Notes under the pieces: model-generated | The model's database searches: none | Told to the model about the DNA's origin: nothing | What the model saw: only the letters and a program-made list of their open reading frames with translations | Translations under genes and position numbers: made by a program | Assembly: GCA_036676415.1 (NCBI GenBank) | Contig: JAKFCX010000060.1 | Location: 124,001 to 188,000, forward strand | Origin: JAEZDC01 sp036676415 | Lineage (GTDB): Bacteria; Bacteroidota; Bacteroidia; Chitinophagales; Chitinophagaceae | Direction: 5' to 3' | Length of the DNA: 64,000 bases | Shown here: in pieces, positions 35,141-43,600 of the stretch | How the letters are laid out: each line of letters begins with the position of its first letter | Position numbering within the stretch: the first letter of the stretch is position 1

Positions 35141-36844
35141 ATGTCTTTATTCAGAAGGAAATCTATTGATCTCATCAAGAAAGAATATGAAGCTGGTTTA
35201 AGTGATCACAAAACGGGTCTTAGAAAAGTATTGGGTGTTCGAGACCTTACTTTCCTGGGTATTGCAGCAGTTGTAGGAGCCGGTATCTTTTCTACTATTG
35301 GTAAAGCTGCCTTCAATGGTGGACCAGGGATTTCATTATTATTTATTCTTGTTGCGGTAACCTGTGGCTTTTGTGCATTGTGTTATGCAGAATTTGCAAG
35401 CCGTGTTCCGGTTGCCGGAAGTGCTTATACTTATTCTTATGTAACCTTCGGTGAGTTGATTGCCTGGATCATAGGATGGGCTTTGATCTTAGAATATGCC
35501 ATCGGGAACATTGTTGTTGCCATTTCCTGGAGTGGGTATTTTAATAACCTGCTCGAGAATGTTTTCAATATTCATTTGCCTGAGTGGATGCTGATTGATC
35601 CCACCACCGCAAAAGGAGCTTTTACAGAGGCAACAACCGCTTTCAATTCAGGAGCTGTGCTCGATGCTGAAACAACAAAGAACTATAATTTTGCCATCCA
35701 GGCATGGAATGATGCACCAATATTATTCGGTAAACACATCTTCTTTAACCTGCCGGCCTGCATTATTGTAATTCTCATCACCTGGATCGCTTACATTGGT
35801 ATAAAAGAGAGTAAGCAATCAGCCAACTACATGGTGATGTTTAAGATTGGTGTTATCATCTTCGTAATAGTAGCGGGAGCTTTTTTTGTTGATACCAACA
35901 ACTGGACTCCATTCCTGCCAAACCGTTTTGAAGGTGTATTGAAAGGAGTATCGGCTGTATTCTACGCCTATATTGGTTTTGATGCTATCTCAACAACTGC
36001 AGAAGAGTGTAAGAATCCACAGAAAGATATGCCAAAGGCAATGATCAATTCATTGCTGATCTGCACTGGACTTTATATTCTGATTGCATTGGTATTGACA
36101 GGTATGGAACATTATTCCAACTTCAAAGATGTAAATGATCCGCTGGCTTTTGTATTTGAGAAGAAAGCACCGTGGATAGAAACAATCGTTTCCATCAGTG
36201 CAGTAGTAGCAACTACCAGTGTACTATTAGTGTTCCAGTTAGGACAACCAAGAATCTGGATGAGCATGAGCCGTGATGGATTGCTTCCTAAACAGTTCCA
36301 ACGGATTCATCCAAAATACCAGACACCTTCATTTGCAACAATTGTAACCGGTTTCCTCGTTGCGATTCCAGCGTTATTTATGCAGGATATTCTTGTAACA
36401 GATCTAACGAGCATCGGAACTTTATTTGCATTTGTACTTGTTTCTGGTGGTGTATTATTGTTACCGAGGATCAAGAAAGAACCTGGTAAATTCAACCTTC
36501 CCTACATCAATGGAAGATGGATCGTTCCAATAATTTATGGATTATTCATATATGCTTTTCATGGTAGAGTGGTAGAGGCTTTTTATCATTTCGGCAATGA
36601 GGATCACCAGGAAATGTTATTTGCTACGTTTGTGGCCGTAGCGGGAATTCTCACTATTCTCACCATCATTAAGAAATATTCACTCATACCCATACTTGGT
36701 GTATTATTTTGTCTTTATTTACTCATAGAGATTCCTGTAAAAAGCTGGCTCGTATTCTTTGGCTGGATGGCTGTTGGACTGGCCATTTATTTCATGTATG
36801 GCTACCGAAACAGTAAATTAAATCCTTCGAGATTAAGAGAATAA
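35141..36844 (+). CDS. APC-family amino acid permease
   Basis: 567 residues with about 13-14 membrane helices. The N-terminal signature LGVRDLTFLGIAAVVGAGIF contains the G-A-G-I-F substrate-binding loop of helix 1. FYAYIGFDAISTTAEECKNPQKD matches helix 6 and the following loop of the cationic amino acid transporter (CAT) branch. A hydrophilic loop at about 148-180 lies between helices 4 and 5. The likely substrate is a cationic or neutral amino acid; the exact one is not evident. Confidence 0.93.
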   Translation: MSLFRRKSIDLIKKEYEAGLSDHKTGLRKVLGVRDLTFLGIAAVVGAGIFSTIGKAAFNGGPGISLLFILVAVTCGFCALCYAEFASRVPVAGSAYTYSYVTFGELIAWIIGWALILEYAIGNIVVAISWSGYFNNLLENVFNIHLPEWMLIDPTTAKGAFTEATTAFNSGAVLDAETTKNYNFAIQAWNDAPILFGKHIFFNLPACIIVILITWIAYIGIKESKQSANYMVMFKIGVIIFVIVAGAFFVDTNNWTPFLPNRFEGVLKGVSAVFYAYIGFDAISTTAEECKNPQKDMPKAMINSLLICTGLYILIALVLTGMEHYSNFKDVNDPLAFVFEKKAPWIETIVSISAVVATTSVLLVFQLGQPRIWMSMSRDGLLPKQFQRIHPKYQTPSFATIVTGFLVAIPALFMQDILVTDLTSIGTLFAFVLVSGGVLLLPRIKKEPGKFNLPYINGRWIVPIIYGLFIYAFHGRVVEAFYHFGNEDHQEMLFATFVAVAGILTILTIIKKYSLIPILGVLFCLYLLIEIPVKSWLVFFGWMAVGLAIYFMYGYRNSKLNPSRLRE

Positions 36845-37000
36845 TGATTGAACCACCTGTAGTACTACTATAATACTTCGTTGTGTCAAATCGACGAAGG
36901 AGATTCACCGAAACCAACTATAAAAACAACCATTCTGAGGTAATCTCTTGTACGGCAGAAGCTTTGCTCAGCTTTAACCATATTCAAAGCTCATTCACTG

Positions 37001-37008
37001 TACATTTG
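37001..37008 (+). promoter_or_regulatory. Bacteroidota -7 box for the Smr gene
   Basis: TACATTTG (TAnnTTTG) ends 11 bp before the start codon, implying a very short leader. The -33 element is not evident. Confidence 0.5.
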
Positions 37009-37019
37009 CCGTCCAGATT

Positions 37020-38045
37020 ATGAAGTACCAGGTAGGAGACAAGATACTCGTTTTGCATAGCAATGAAGAAGGAGAAGTGATAGAGATCATCAATGATAAA
37101 ATGGTGATGATAGAAGTTCGTGGAGTGAAGTTTCCGGCTTACATGGACCAGATTGATTTTCCTTATTTCAAACGATTTACTGAGAAGAAACTGTTTCCTG
37201 AAAAGAAGCAGCCAAAGGTGTTTGTTGACAATGTACCCAAAGAAAAGATCCAGCCTAACAAGGTGAAGGTTTCTGAAGGTGTGTGGCTTTCTTTGATACC
37301 TAAGTTCTCCATGGACGAGTTTAATGATGAGATCGTTGAGCTCTTCAAGATCCATCTCGTTAATAAAACGGAGAAAGGATACAAGTTCACTTATAAGCAA
37401 CAGTTTTTTGGCGATCTTGAGTTTGAATTAAAGAATGAGGTATTGGCCTTTCATGATTTCTATCTCCATGATATTCCTTTCGCTGACTTCAACGATAATC
37501 CTTCTTTTGAGTTTGAATTTTCATTGATCACTCCTGAAAAAGAGAAAGCCGAGCATTACGAAGCCAATGTAAAGATCAAAGCCAAGCAACTCTTTAAGCA
37601 AATAGAAGAGATGAAGCAGAAGAATGAGCCTACGCTTTCTTACAAGCTGTTTGACACATATCCTGATAAGGTTTACGAGGAGAAGTTTGAACTGACAGGT
37701 CTTGCCGCTAAAGGCTTCAAGATCTACGAAGCAAAAAAGATTCGGCAGCATCTTGATCCACCAAGATCTGTGATCGACCTGCACATGGAAAAGCTTTCTG
37801 ATGATTTCAAGGGCATGAGCAACCAGGAAATACTGGATATGCAGTTGAAGGAATTTGAGAAGTGGTATGAGAATTCTATCGCTCATGTGCAACCAAGTTT
37901 GATCGTTATTCATGGTGTAGGAAGTGGAAGATTAAGAGATGAGATTCATGATCGATTGAAGCTGAGACGAGAGGTAAAGACCTTCATTAACCAATATGAT
38001 CCAAGATTTGGATATGGGGCAACGGAGATATTTTTCCAGTACTGA
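37020..38045 (+). CDS. DUF2027 and Smr-domain protein (MutS2-type Smr)
   Basis: 341 residues. The N-terminal DUF2027 region (about 1-80) starts with a KOW/SH3-like fold (YQVGDKILVLHSNEEGEVIEI). An uncharacterised beta-rich middle follows (to about 235). The C-terminal Smr domain (about 255-341) has the VIDLHMEKL and IVIHGVGSGRLRDEI motifs. Smr domains nick or cleave nucleic acid, including stalled-ribosome mRNA in related proteins. It is widespread in Bacteroidota; its precise role is unknown. A TAnnTTTG box lies just upstream. Confidence 0.9.
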   Translation: MKYQVGDKILVLHSNEEGEVIEIINDKMVMIEVRGVKFPAYMDQIDFPYFKRFTEKKLFPEKKQPKVFVDNVPKEKIQPNKVKVSEGVWLSLIPKFSMDEFNDEIVELFKIHLVNKTEKGYKFTYKQQFFGDLEFELKNEVLAFHDFYLHDIPFADFNDNPSFEFEFSLITPEKEKAEHYEANVKIKAKQLFKQIEEMKQKNEPTLSYKLFDTYPDKVYEEKFELTGLAAKGFKIYEAKKIRQHLDPPRSVIDLHMEKLSDDFKGMSNQEILDMQLKEFEKWYENSIAHVQPSLIVIHGVGSGRLRDEIHDRLKLRREVKTFINQYDPRFGYGATEIFFQY

Positions 38046-38047
38046 CT

Positions 38048-38077
38048 GTGAATTGTGAGTGGTGAATGGTGAATGAT
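38048..38077. repeat. Low-complexity spacer repeat
   Basis: GTGAATTGTGAGTGGTGAAT followed by GGTGAATGAT units, three near-tandem variants of GTGAATG. Its reverse complement resembles the hutU insert at 23550-23579. Confidence 0.5.
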
Positions 38078-38085
38078 GCTATGTT

Positions 38086-38104
38086 GCACAAGGGTGCGAC
38101 GCAA
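38086..38104 (+). repeat. Dispersed repeat, extended copy
   Basis: GCACAAGGGTGCGACGCAA with two differences from consensus, followed by CAGACGATGCTATAAAA, the same extension as at 28500-28518. Confidence 0.8.
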
Positions 38105-38147
38105 CAGACGATGCTATAAAATGCTAAAGCTGGTATCATTATATTGT

Positions 38148-38215
38148 AGAATTATGAGTTAGAATTATGAATAGCTGCCAATACTTATAACTCTACACTC
38201 ATAATTCATAATTTT
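38148..38215. repeat. Imperfect inverted repeat upstream of rnpB
   Basis: AGAATTATGAGTTAG and AGAATTATGAAT on the left face ACTCATAATTCATAATTT on the right. The arms could fold into an imperfect hairpin. AT-rich DNA of this kind is common between genes in this phylum, and it may also hold the rnpB promoter. Confidence 0.45.
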
Positions 38216-38218
38216 ACA

Positions 38219-38553
38219 AACAAACCCGAACTATCGAGTTCAGCAATGAATTAGGAAAGTCCGGACAGCATAGAGCAACTCACTGGTGAATAGCCAGCTT
38301 CCGAAAGGAAAGAGATAGTGCCACAGAAAATTACTACCAGCTTGCTGGAAAAGGTGAAAACGTGAGGTAAGAGCTCACGATGATCAGCAGTAATGTTGAT
38401 CATGGGTAAACCTTGAGTGCTGTAATGCCACGTATAGAGTCGTTCGAAGGCTGCTCGTCTGAGACTCAGGGTAGGCAGCAACAGGTAAACAGTAATGTTT
38501 ATCGCAGATAAATGATAGTTTAGAAACAGAATCCGGCTTACGAGGTTTGTAAA
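38219..38553 (+). ncRNA. rnpB: RNase P RNA, bacterial class A
   Basis: The catalytic RNA that removes tRNA 5' leaders. Diagnostic blocks are in order: AGGAAAGTCCGGACAGCAT with GAGCA (P4 5' strand), AGTGCCACAGAAAA, GGGTAAACC, AGATAAATGATAG, and GAAACAGAATCCGGCTTAC (P4 3' strand). The 5' and 3' ends (ACAAACC with GGTTTGT) can pair as P1, which sets the approximate ends. A terminator follows immediately. Confidence 0.93.
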
Positions 38554-38559
38554 TGATTG

Positions 38560-38587
38560 ATCCCGTCTTAGTGGCGGGATTTTTTAT
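38560..38587 (+). terminator. Rho-independent terminator after rnpB
   Basis: ATCCCGTC (38560-38567) pairs with GGCGGGAT (38573-38580, one G-U), followed by a run of six T. Confidence 0.88.
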
Positions 38588-38928
38588 TTGAGCGAAGCCT
38601 GTGTTTTCTTTGGCAGCTTGTTTTTGATGAGTTCATATGCATTAGAAGCGATTATATTCCATTCTTTGTTATTCATTCGGCTGATGTTATCTACAAACAC
38701 CCATTTATTTCTTGCCATATAAGGTGCAGGTTTGAAACCTTTGCGACTGCTGATTTCGTCAAAATCATCATCACTTACTTTGAATGAAGCTGTTACGGGA
38801 GTTTCGTCTAAACCAAGGATCAGAAACATTTTCTCCGCTACACAGAAGCAGAGATGGTTTTCCCATTTGATGTCTTCTGTAACACCCGGAAATTTGTTGC
38901 AGATGGCTTGTAAGCTTTCTATATCCAT
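38584..38928 (-). CDS. MmcQ/YjbR-family DNA-binding-fold protein
   Basis: 114 residues from ATG at 38928 (MDIESLQAICNKFPGVTED); longer upstream frames are rejected because they run into the preceding gene. The start overlaps the preceding stop (TAATG). Length and pattern, including KWENHLCFCVAEKMFLIL and the C-terminal SNAYELIKNKLPKK, fit the CyaY-like YjbR fold. The cellular role of the family is poorly known. Confidence 0.9.
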   Translation of the reverse strand: MDIESLQAICNKFPGVTEDIKWENHLCFCVAEKMFLILGLDETPVTASFKVSDDDFDEISSRKGFKPAPYMARNKWVFVDNISRMNNKEWNIIASNAYELIKNKLPKKTQASLK

Positions 38929-39671
38929 TATTTGGTGTACTGGTTGATGATAGAAGTTAAGGCATTCAACAGTTTTAATTGCTGAGAACGATGACCATGT
39001 TGGGCTTCGACGTTTACATACGGAATATTCTTTTTTGAACAATAATAGGCCAGCGATCCGTCATCTACTGAAGTTGAGGTAGTCTCCCAGACGGTGTTGA
39101 TCTTCTTTGCTTTAAGTTGATCGTAGATCGATTTTTCTGTTGTAAGAATAAAGTCATCCGGATCCATTGAAGGATTCAGGTACCTGTTCTTATAACTATT
39201 GGCGGATAGCGGTTTTCCATTTGTATTGTTATGCAGTGCCACAACCAGTTTAGCATTCCGGATACGGGATATGATCTTATCAGAGAACTCTTCCACTGTT
39301 TCTTCAGCGGCATCAATGTATTTTTTGTTGAGCAATTTTAGCGTTGAGATCCTGCCTGATTTGGTGAACATTCTATTGGGATCAAACTGGAATTTAGTGC
39401 CTCTTAAAACAAAGTTCAGGTTACGGTTACCGCTTTGCTTTACTGCGATCAAATGGCCATTTCGGGTTGCCAGGTAATCCTTAGCAGCTAAAACACTGGT
39501 GATTTCATTCTCGTGCAAGTTCAAAAAAACAACCTTTTCCGCATCATTTCCATACTTTGAAAGTTGCAGTCTTACCGCTGTTTTCTCCAGGAAATAGGTT
39601 TCTGTCTCGGCATTCTGAGCTTTTGCATTGAGTACGAATAATAGGAGTAAAGTGAAAATCAGCTTGCTCAT
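38928..39671 (-). CDS. Exported protein with a possible zinc-peptidase (M14-like) motif
   Basis: 247 residues with a signal peptide (about 1-18, ending NAKA). I do not recognise a named family with certainty. FLNLHENEITS at about residues 49-59 contains HxxE, and VVALHNNTNGKP follows near residue 145, matching the HxxE...H zinc pattern of M14-type carboxypeptidases. A late Glu (VNVEAQHGH, about 225) sits where the catalytic Glu would be. The overall length is short for that fold. The function is tentative: an envelope peptidase or amidase. It is coupled to the MmcQ gene by TAATG. Confidence 0.72.
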   Translation of the reverse strand: MSKLIFTLLLLFVLNAKAQNAETETYFLEKTAVRLQLSKYGNDAEKVVFLNLHENEITSVLAAKDYLATRNGHLIAVKQSGNRNLNFVLRGTKFQFDPNRMFTKSGRISTLKLLNKKYIDAAEETVEEFSDKIISRIRNAKLVVALHNNTNGKPLSANSYKNRYLNPSMDPDDFILTTEKSIYDQLKAKKINTVWETTSTSVDDGSLAYYCSKKNIPYVNVEAQHGHRSQQLKLLNALTSIINQYTK

Positions 39672-39701
39672 AAAGTGAATTATTTACACAGGGAGAATCG
39701 G

Positions 39702-40145
39702 TCAGAATAACTCAAACTTATGTCTGCCTTCGTAATTCACAGGCACATTCAGAAATAATCCTCCTTTTCCAACCCTGGTAGTGCCTTTCACTTTTACTAA
39801 TACTTCATTTGAAAAAAGCACAGAAACAGAGTTTTTAAAGGCGTTTTTCATATCTACCTCCATCCTGGAAGGAAGGGTGAATTCTGTTTTTTTGGGGATA
39901 GACATCACAGTATCCAACAAGTATTTACCCAGAAACTGGTCATTGATGTAAACGTCGCAATCCACTTTTCTAAGTTGTACACCAAAATTGTTGGGGTTGT
40001 AATAAACGAGATCCATGCTAATGGTGGACTTGTCAAATCCAAATTTTTCCACGTTGAAATTCCTGATGTCCCGGTAATCGAAACTCTGGGGTTTGGTACA
40101 TCCAACCGTGAATAGGATAACTAAAGAATAGAGTAAAACCTTCAT
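39702..40145 (-). CDS. LEA type 2-like lipoprotein
   Basis: 147 residues from ATG at 40145, giving a type II signal peptide with Cys16 (FTVGCTKPQ). The mature part resembles the LEA-14/WHy beta-sandwich: STISMDLVYYNPNNFGVQLRKV, then a VDCDVYINDQFLG strand pair, ending with PVNYEGRHKF. Such domains bind desiccation-linked or membrane ligands; the role is unknown. It lies upstream of the exported M14-like protein on the same strand (30 bp). Confidence 0.82.
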   Translation of the reverse strand: MKVLLYSLVILFTVGCTKPQSFDYRDIRNFNVEKFGFDKSTISMDLVYYNPNNFGVQLRKVDCDVYINDQFLGKYLLDTVMSIPKKTEFTLPSRMEVDMKNAFKNSVSVLFSNEVLVKVKGTTRVGKGGLFLNVPVNYEGRHKFELF

Positions 40146-40687
40146 ATGCATAATTACACTGCAAAATAGGAGAGACTGAACAAATTGAAGTGTGAAATAT
40201 TAAGGGAGTAAAAAGTCGATTCGGTTTTGCTGGAAAATAAAACTAATTATTTTAGTTTTGGTACACCTAAAATGACGAATAGGTAATACTAAAAAAATAA
40301 TCAGTAATATATTAGTTAAATGTATTGTATTTAAATGATATATATCTTATTAATAAACAAAAATTCAATGCAAAAACAATATTTTAAACATACATGGAAT
40401 TCTATTGAAAAAAGAAATTACAAGATTATTATAAAATATCACAATTAGTTGATTAACAATAATATTATATGATTTATATCATTATTGACTTTGTTCTAAT
40501 AAATTGATAAAGAATAATTGTTATATCAACCGGATTTATTTCTTCATTTTCAGCCGCAAAACCCTCATTCAATAAGAACTTCCCCAAGCAGCAAAGTGCC
40601 GTTTAATCGTCTCTTAAGAGTTATTATACGTATTGATGAATCTTCTTAAGTAAATTGCACTCCACCCCATTGAACTGCAGGCCGGCT
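40146..40687. other. AT-rich divergent spacer (about 540 bp)
   Basis: No open frame of note. It separates the LEA-like lipoprotein from the giant PKD gene. It holds a hairpin AAAACTAA/TTAGTTTT (40239-40259), the palindrome CTCTTAAGAG near 40613, and TAAATTGC at 40651-40658. The last resembles a -7 box and recurs before porP. The AT content is clearly above that of neighbouring genes. Confidence 0.6.
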
Positions 40688-43600
40688 ATGAAACAAAGAT
40701 TTTCTGTACTCTTATTTTTCGCTATCTTCTTTTTGGTTGGAACTATTGGAAAAGCCCAGGACTTTTCGAACAAGGGCAAGGATTTCTGGTTGGCCTATCC
40801 AGGCCATATTGACGGAAATACTTCCAGGATGGCTTTATATATATCAGCCACTATTAACACGACCGGGGTTGTAGAATTACCTGGAGGTGCCACTATTCCA
40901 TTCACGGTGACTGCCAACCAGGCTACGGTTGTTCAGATTTCACCGGCAACTTATAATGTAATCAATCCTCAAAGTGAAGGAACTTTTGCAGGAAGAGGCA
41001 TTCACATCACCTCCTTACAGCCTGTAGTTATTTACGCTCATATTCTTAACCAGGCCAGGTCAGGTTCAACCCTGGTGTTACCTACCAACACCTTAGGCCG
41101 GGAATATATTGCTACTTCGTACAGAAGCATGGTGAATTCCAATCCACCAAATGGAACAGCCAATGGATCAAATTCAGGAAGCCAGTTTACTATTGTGGGC
41201 GTTGAGGATAATACGACGATAGAGATCACTCCCAGTGTCGGGGATGCTGGTGGAGTAAGAACCGCTGGTTCGGTGTTTACAGTAGTATTAAATAAGGGTG
41301 ACGTTTACCAGTACCGATCAACATTCAACAATGATATAACTGGAACAAAGATCAGAACGCTTTCATCTTCAACATCTTCTTGCAAGCCGATTGCAGTTTT
41401 CTGTGGGAGTTCCTGGGCTTCGCTCGATTGCAATAATGCATCAGGTGGTGATAACCTGTTCCTTCAGTTAATGCCAAAATCTGCCTGGGGGAAGAGTTAT
41501 GTTACAGCACCTTTTGCAGACAGGCAATATGATATTTTTAGAATTATTGTCAGTGATCCAACCACTGTAGTTACCCGTAACGGCTCAATTTTAAGCAATG
41601 CTACTTTGCAAAACGGCACTTATTACCAGTTCACAAGCTCAGCAGCAAATGTGATAACTGCCGATAAGCCGGCAATGGTGATCCAGTACATGATCTCTCA
41701 AACCTGTGACACCCGGAACAATGGTAATACAGGTGCTAACGCACCATTTCCTGGTGATCCGGAAATGATTATCATCAATCCCATTGAGCAAACCTTGAAC
41801 GACGTAACGGTGGTTTCTGCCCGAGCCAATCTTACTCCACCTAACACCAATATTACCAAGCATTTCTTCACTATTATCATGAAGACAAATGCGTTAAGTA
41901 GTTTAAGGATCGATGGCTTACCTGCAAATGGGAATGTAACTTCGATCGGTACCTCAGGTTATTCTTATATACACGAGAATGTTACCGCATCAACAGCGGT
42001 AAATCCTTCACACAGGATCACGGCTGACAGTGGTTTTATTGCCTTAGCTTATGGTTTGGGTGCGGTTGAGTCTTATGGTTATAATGCAGGAACGAATATT
42101 ATAGATCTCTACCAATATATCAGCCTTCAAAACCAATATGCAACAGTAAACTTCCCTGCAACCTGTGTAGGAACACCTTTCCGGTTTGCTATTACACTGC
42201 CATACCAGGCTGTAAAGATCAAATGGGATTTTAATAACGCAGCTAATCTTAGCCCGAATGCTACCGTGCAAATCGACCCTCCTGTAGGATCCACTACTGT
42301 TCCTGCAGACAGTAGCTTTATTAGAGATGGGAAGACCTTGTATGTATACAAACTTCCAACCGATTACAATTTCTCGGCACCAGGAACTTATCCGATAAAA
42401 GTATTGGTAAACAATCCAACCCCGGATGGTTGTAGTGGTGACCAGGAAATTAATTATGATGTGGTGGTTTATCCAAAACCGGTGGTTGATTGGACGGTCA
42501 CTTCGAACGGTTGTCTTACAGAAGCAGCCCAGTTTAATGATGCAACGAATGCCGGGGGAAGAACAGTAACCAGTTGGTTATGGGAATTTGGTGACGCCAC
42601 GAATTCAACAATAAAAAATCCGGTCAAAACATATACAACTGCAGGCACTTACAATGTAAAACTCACAACAATCACAGACATAGGTTGTATTGCAGACAAT
42701 ACCAAACCCTTTACGTTAACAGCCGCACCGATAGCAGCTTTCCAGGTGGATTCACCAAGGTGTGAGGGAGCTACAGTAACCTTTACGGATCAGTCAACAC
42801 TTGCTTCCGGTACAATTGCCAAATGGTATTGGGATTTTGGCAACGGAAACACTATCATCAACACAACGAATGCTTCTGTTACTCAAACTTATGCTGCTGC
42901 CGGAAGCTATAATGTAACGCTGCAGGTAGAAAGTAGTACAGGTTGTAAAAGTACTGTTACTTCTTATTCATTAACGGTTTCTCAATTTCCCGTCGTTGAT
43001 TTCACAGTTCCAAATGTGGTGTGTTTGCCAATTGGTGCTGCAGCATTCACCAATCAATCAACTATCCCTGACGGTACAGGAAATCAATTATCCTACGAAT
43101 GGACTTTTGGAGATGGAGGCACTTCCACTGTAAAAGACCCGACTCATCATTATGTTGCGACAGGTCCTTTTAATGTAAAATTGAAAGTCACTTCCAATAA
43201 TGGTTGTATAAAGGAACTTACGAAGCCGATTAATACGATCTATGCAAGACCTGTTGCAAGTTTTATTACAAGCAATGAAATATGTTTAAGAGATACTGCT
43301 TATTTTACTAATACAAGTACTGCGACAGGGCAAACACTCACCAATTGGAACTGGAATTTTGGCAATGGTATTACCAGCAATGCACCGGATCCAGAATATC
43401 GATATCCGGCAGCAGATACTTTTGCTGTGAGTTTGTATGTAGTGAGCGATAAAGGCTGTGTAAGCGATACAATAGTTCAACAAGTGATTGTTAATCCATT
43501 ACCAACAGCGTTGTTTTCTGTTTCTTCTCCTGTCTGCGAAACGAAAGATGTTACGCTTACCAGTCAGTCACAGGCAAATGCAGGAACACTAACTGGCTGG

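Noticed and set aside
36875..36897. CTTCGT/ACGAAG stem after the amino acid permease gene
   Set aside because: A 6-bp stem with a 12-nt loop and no T-run; not convincing as a terminator.
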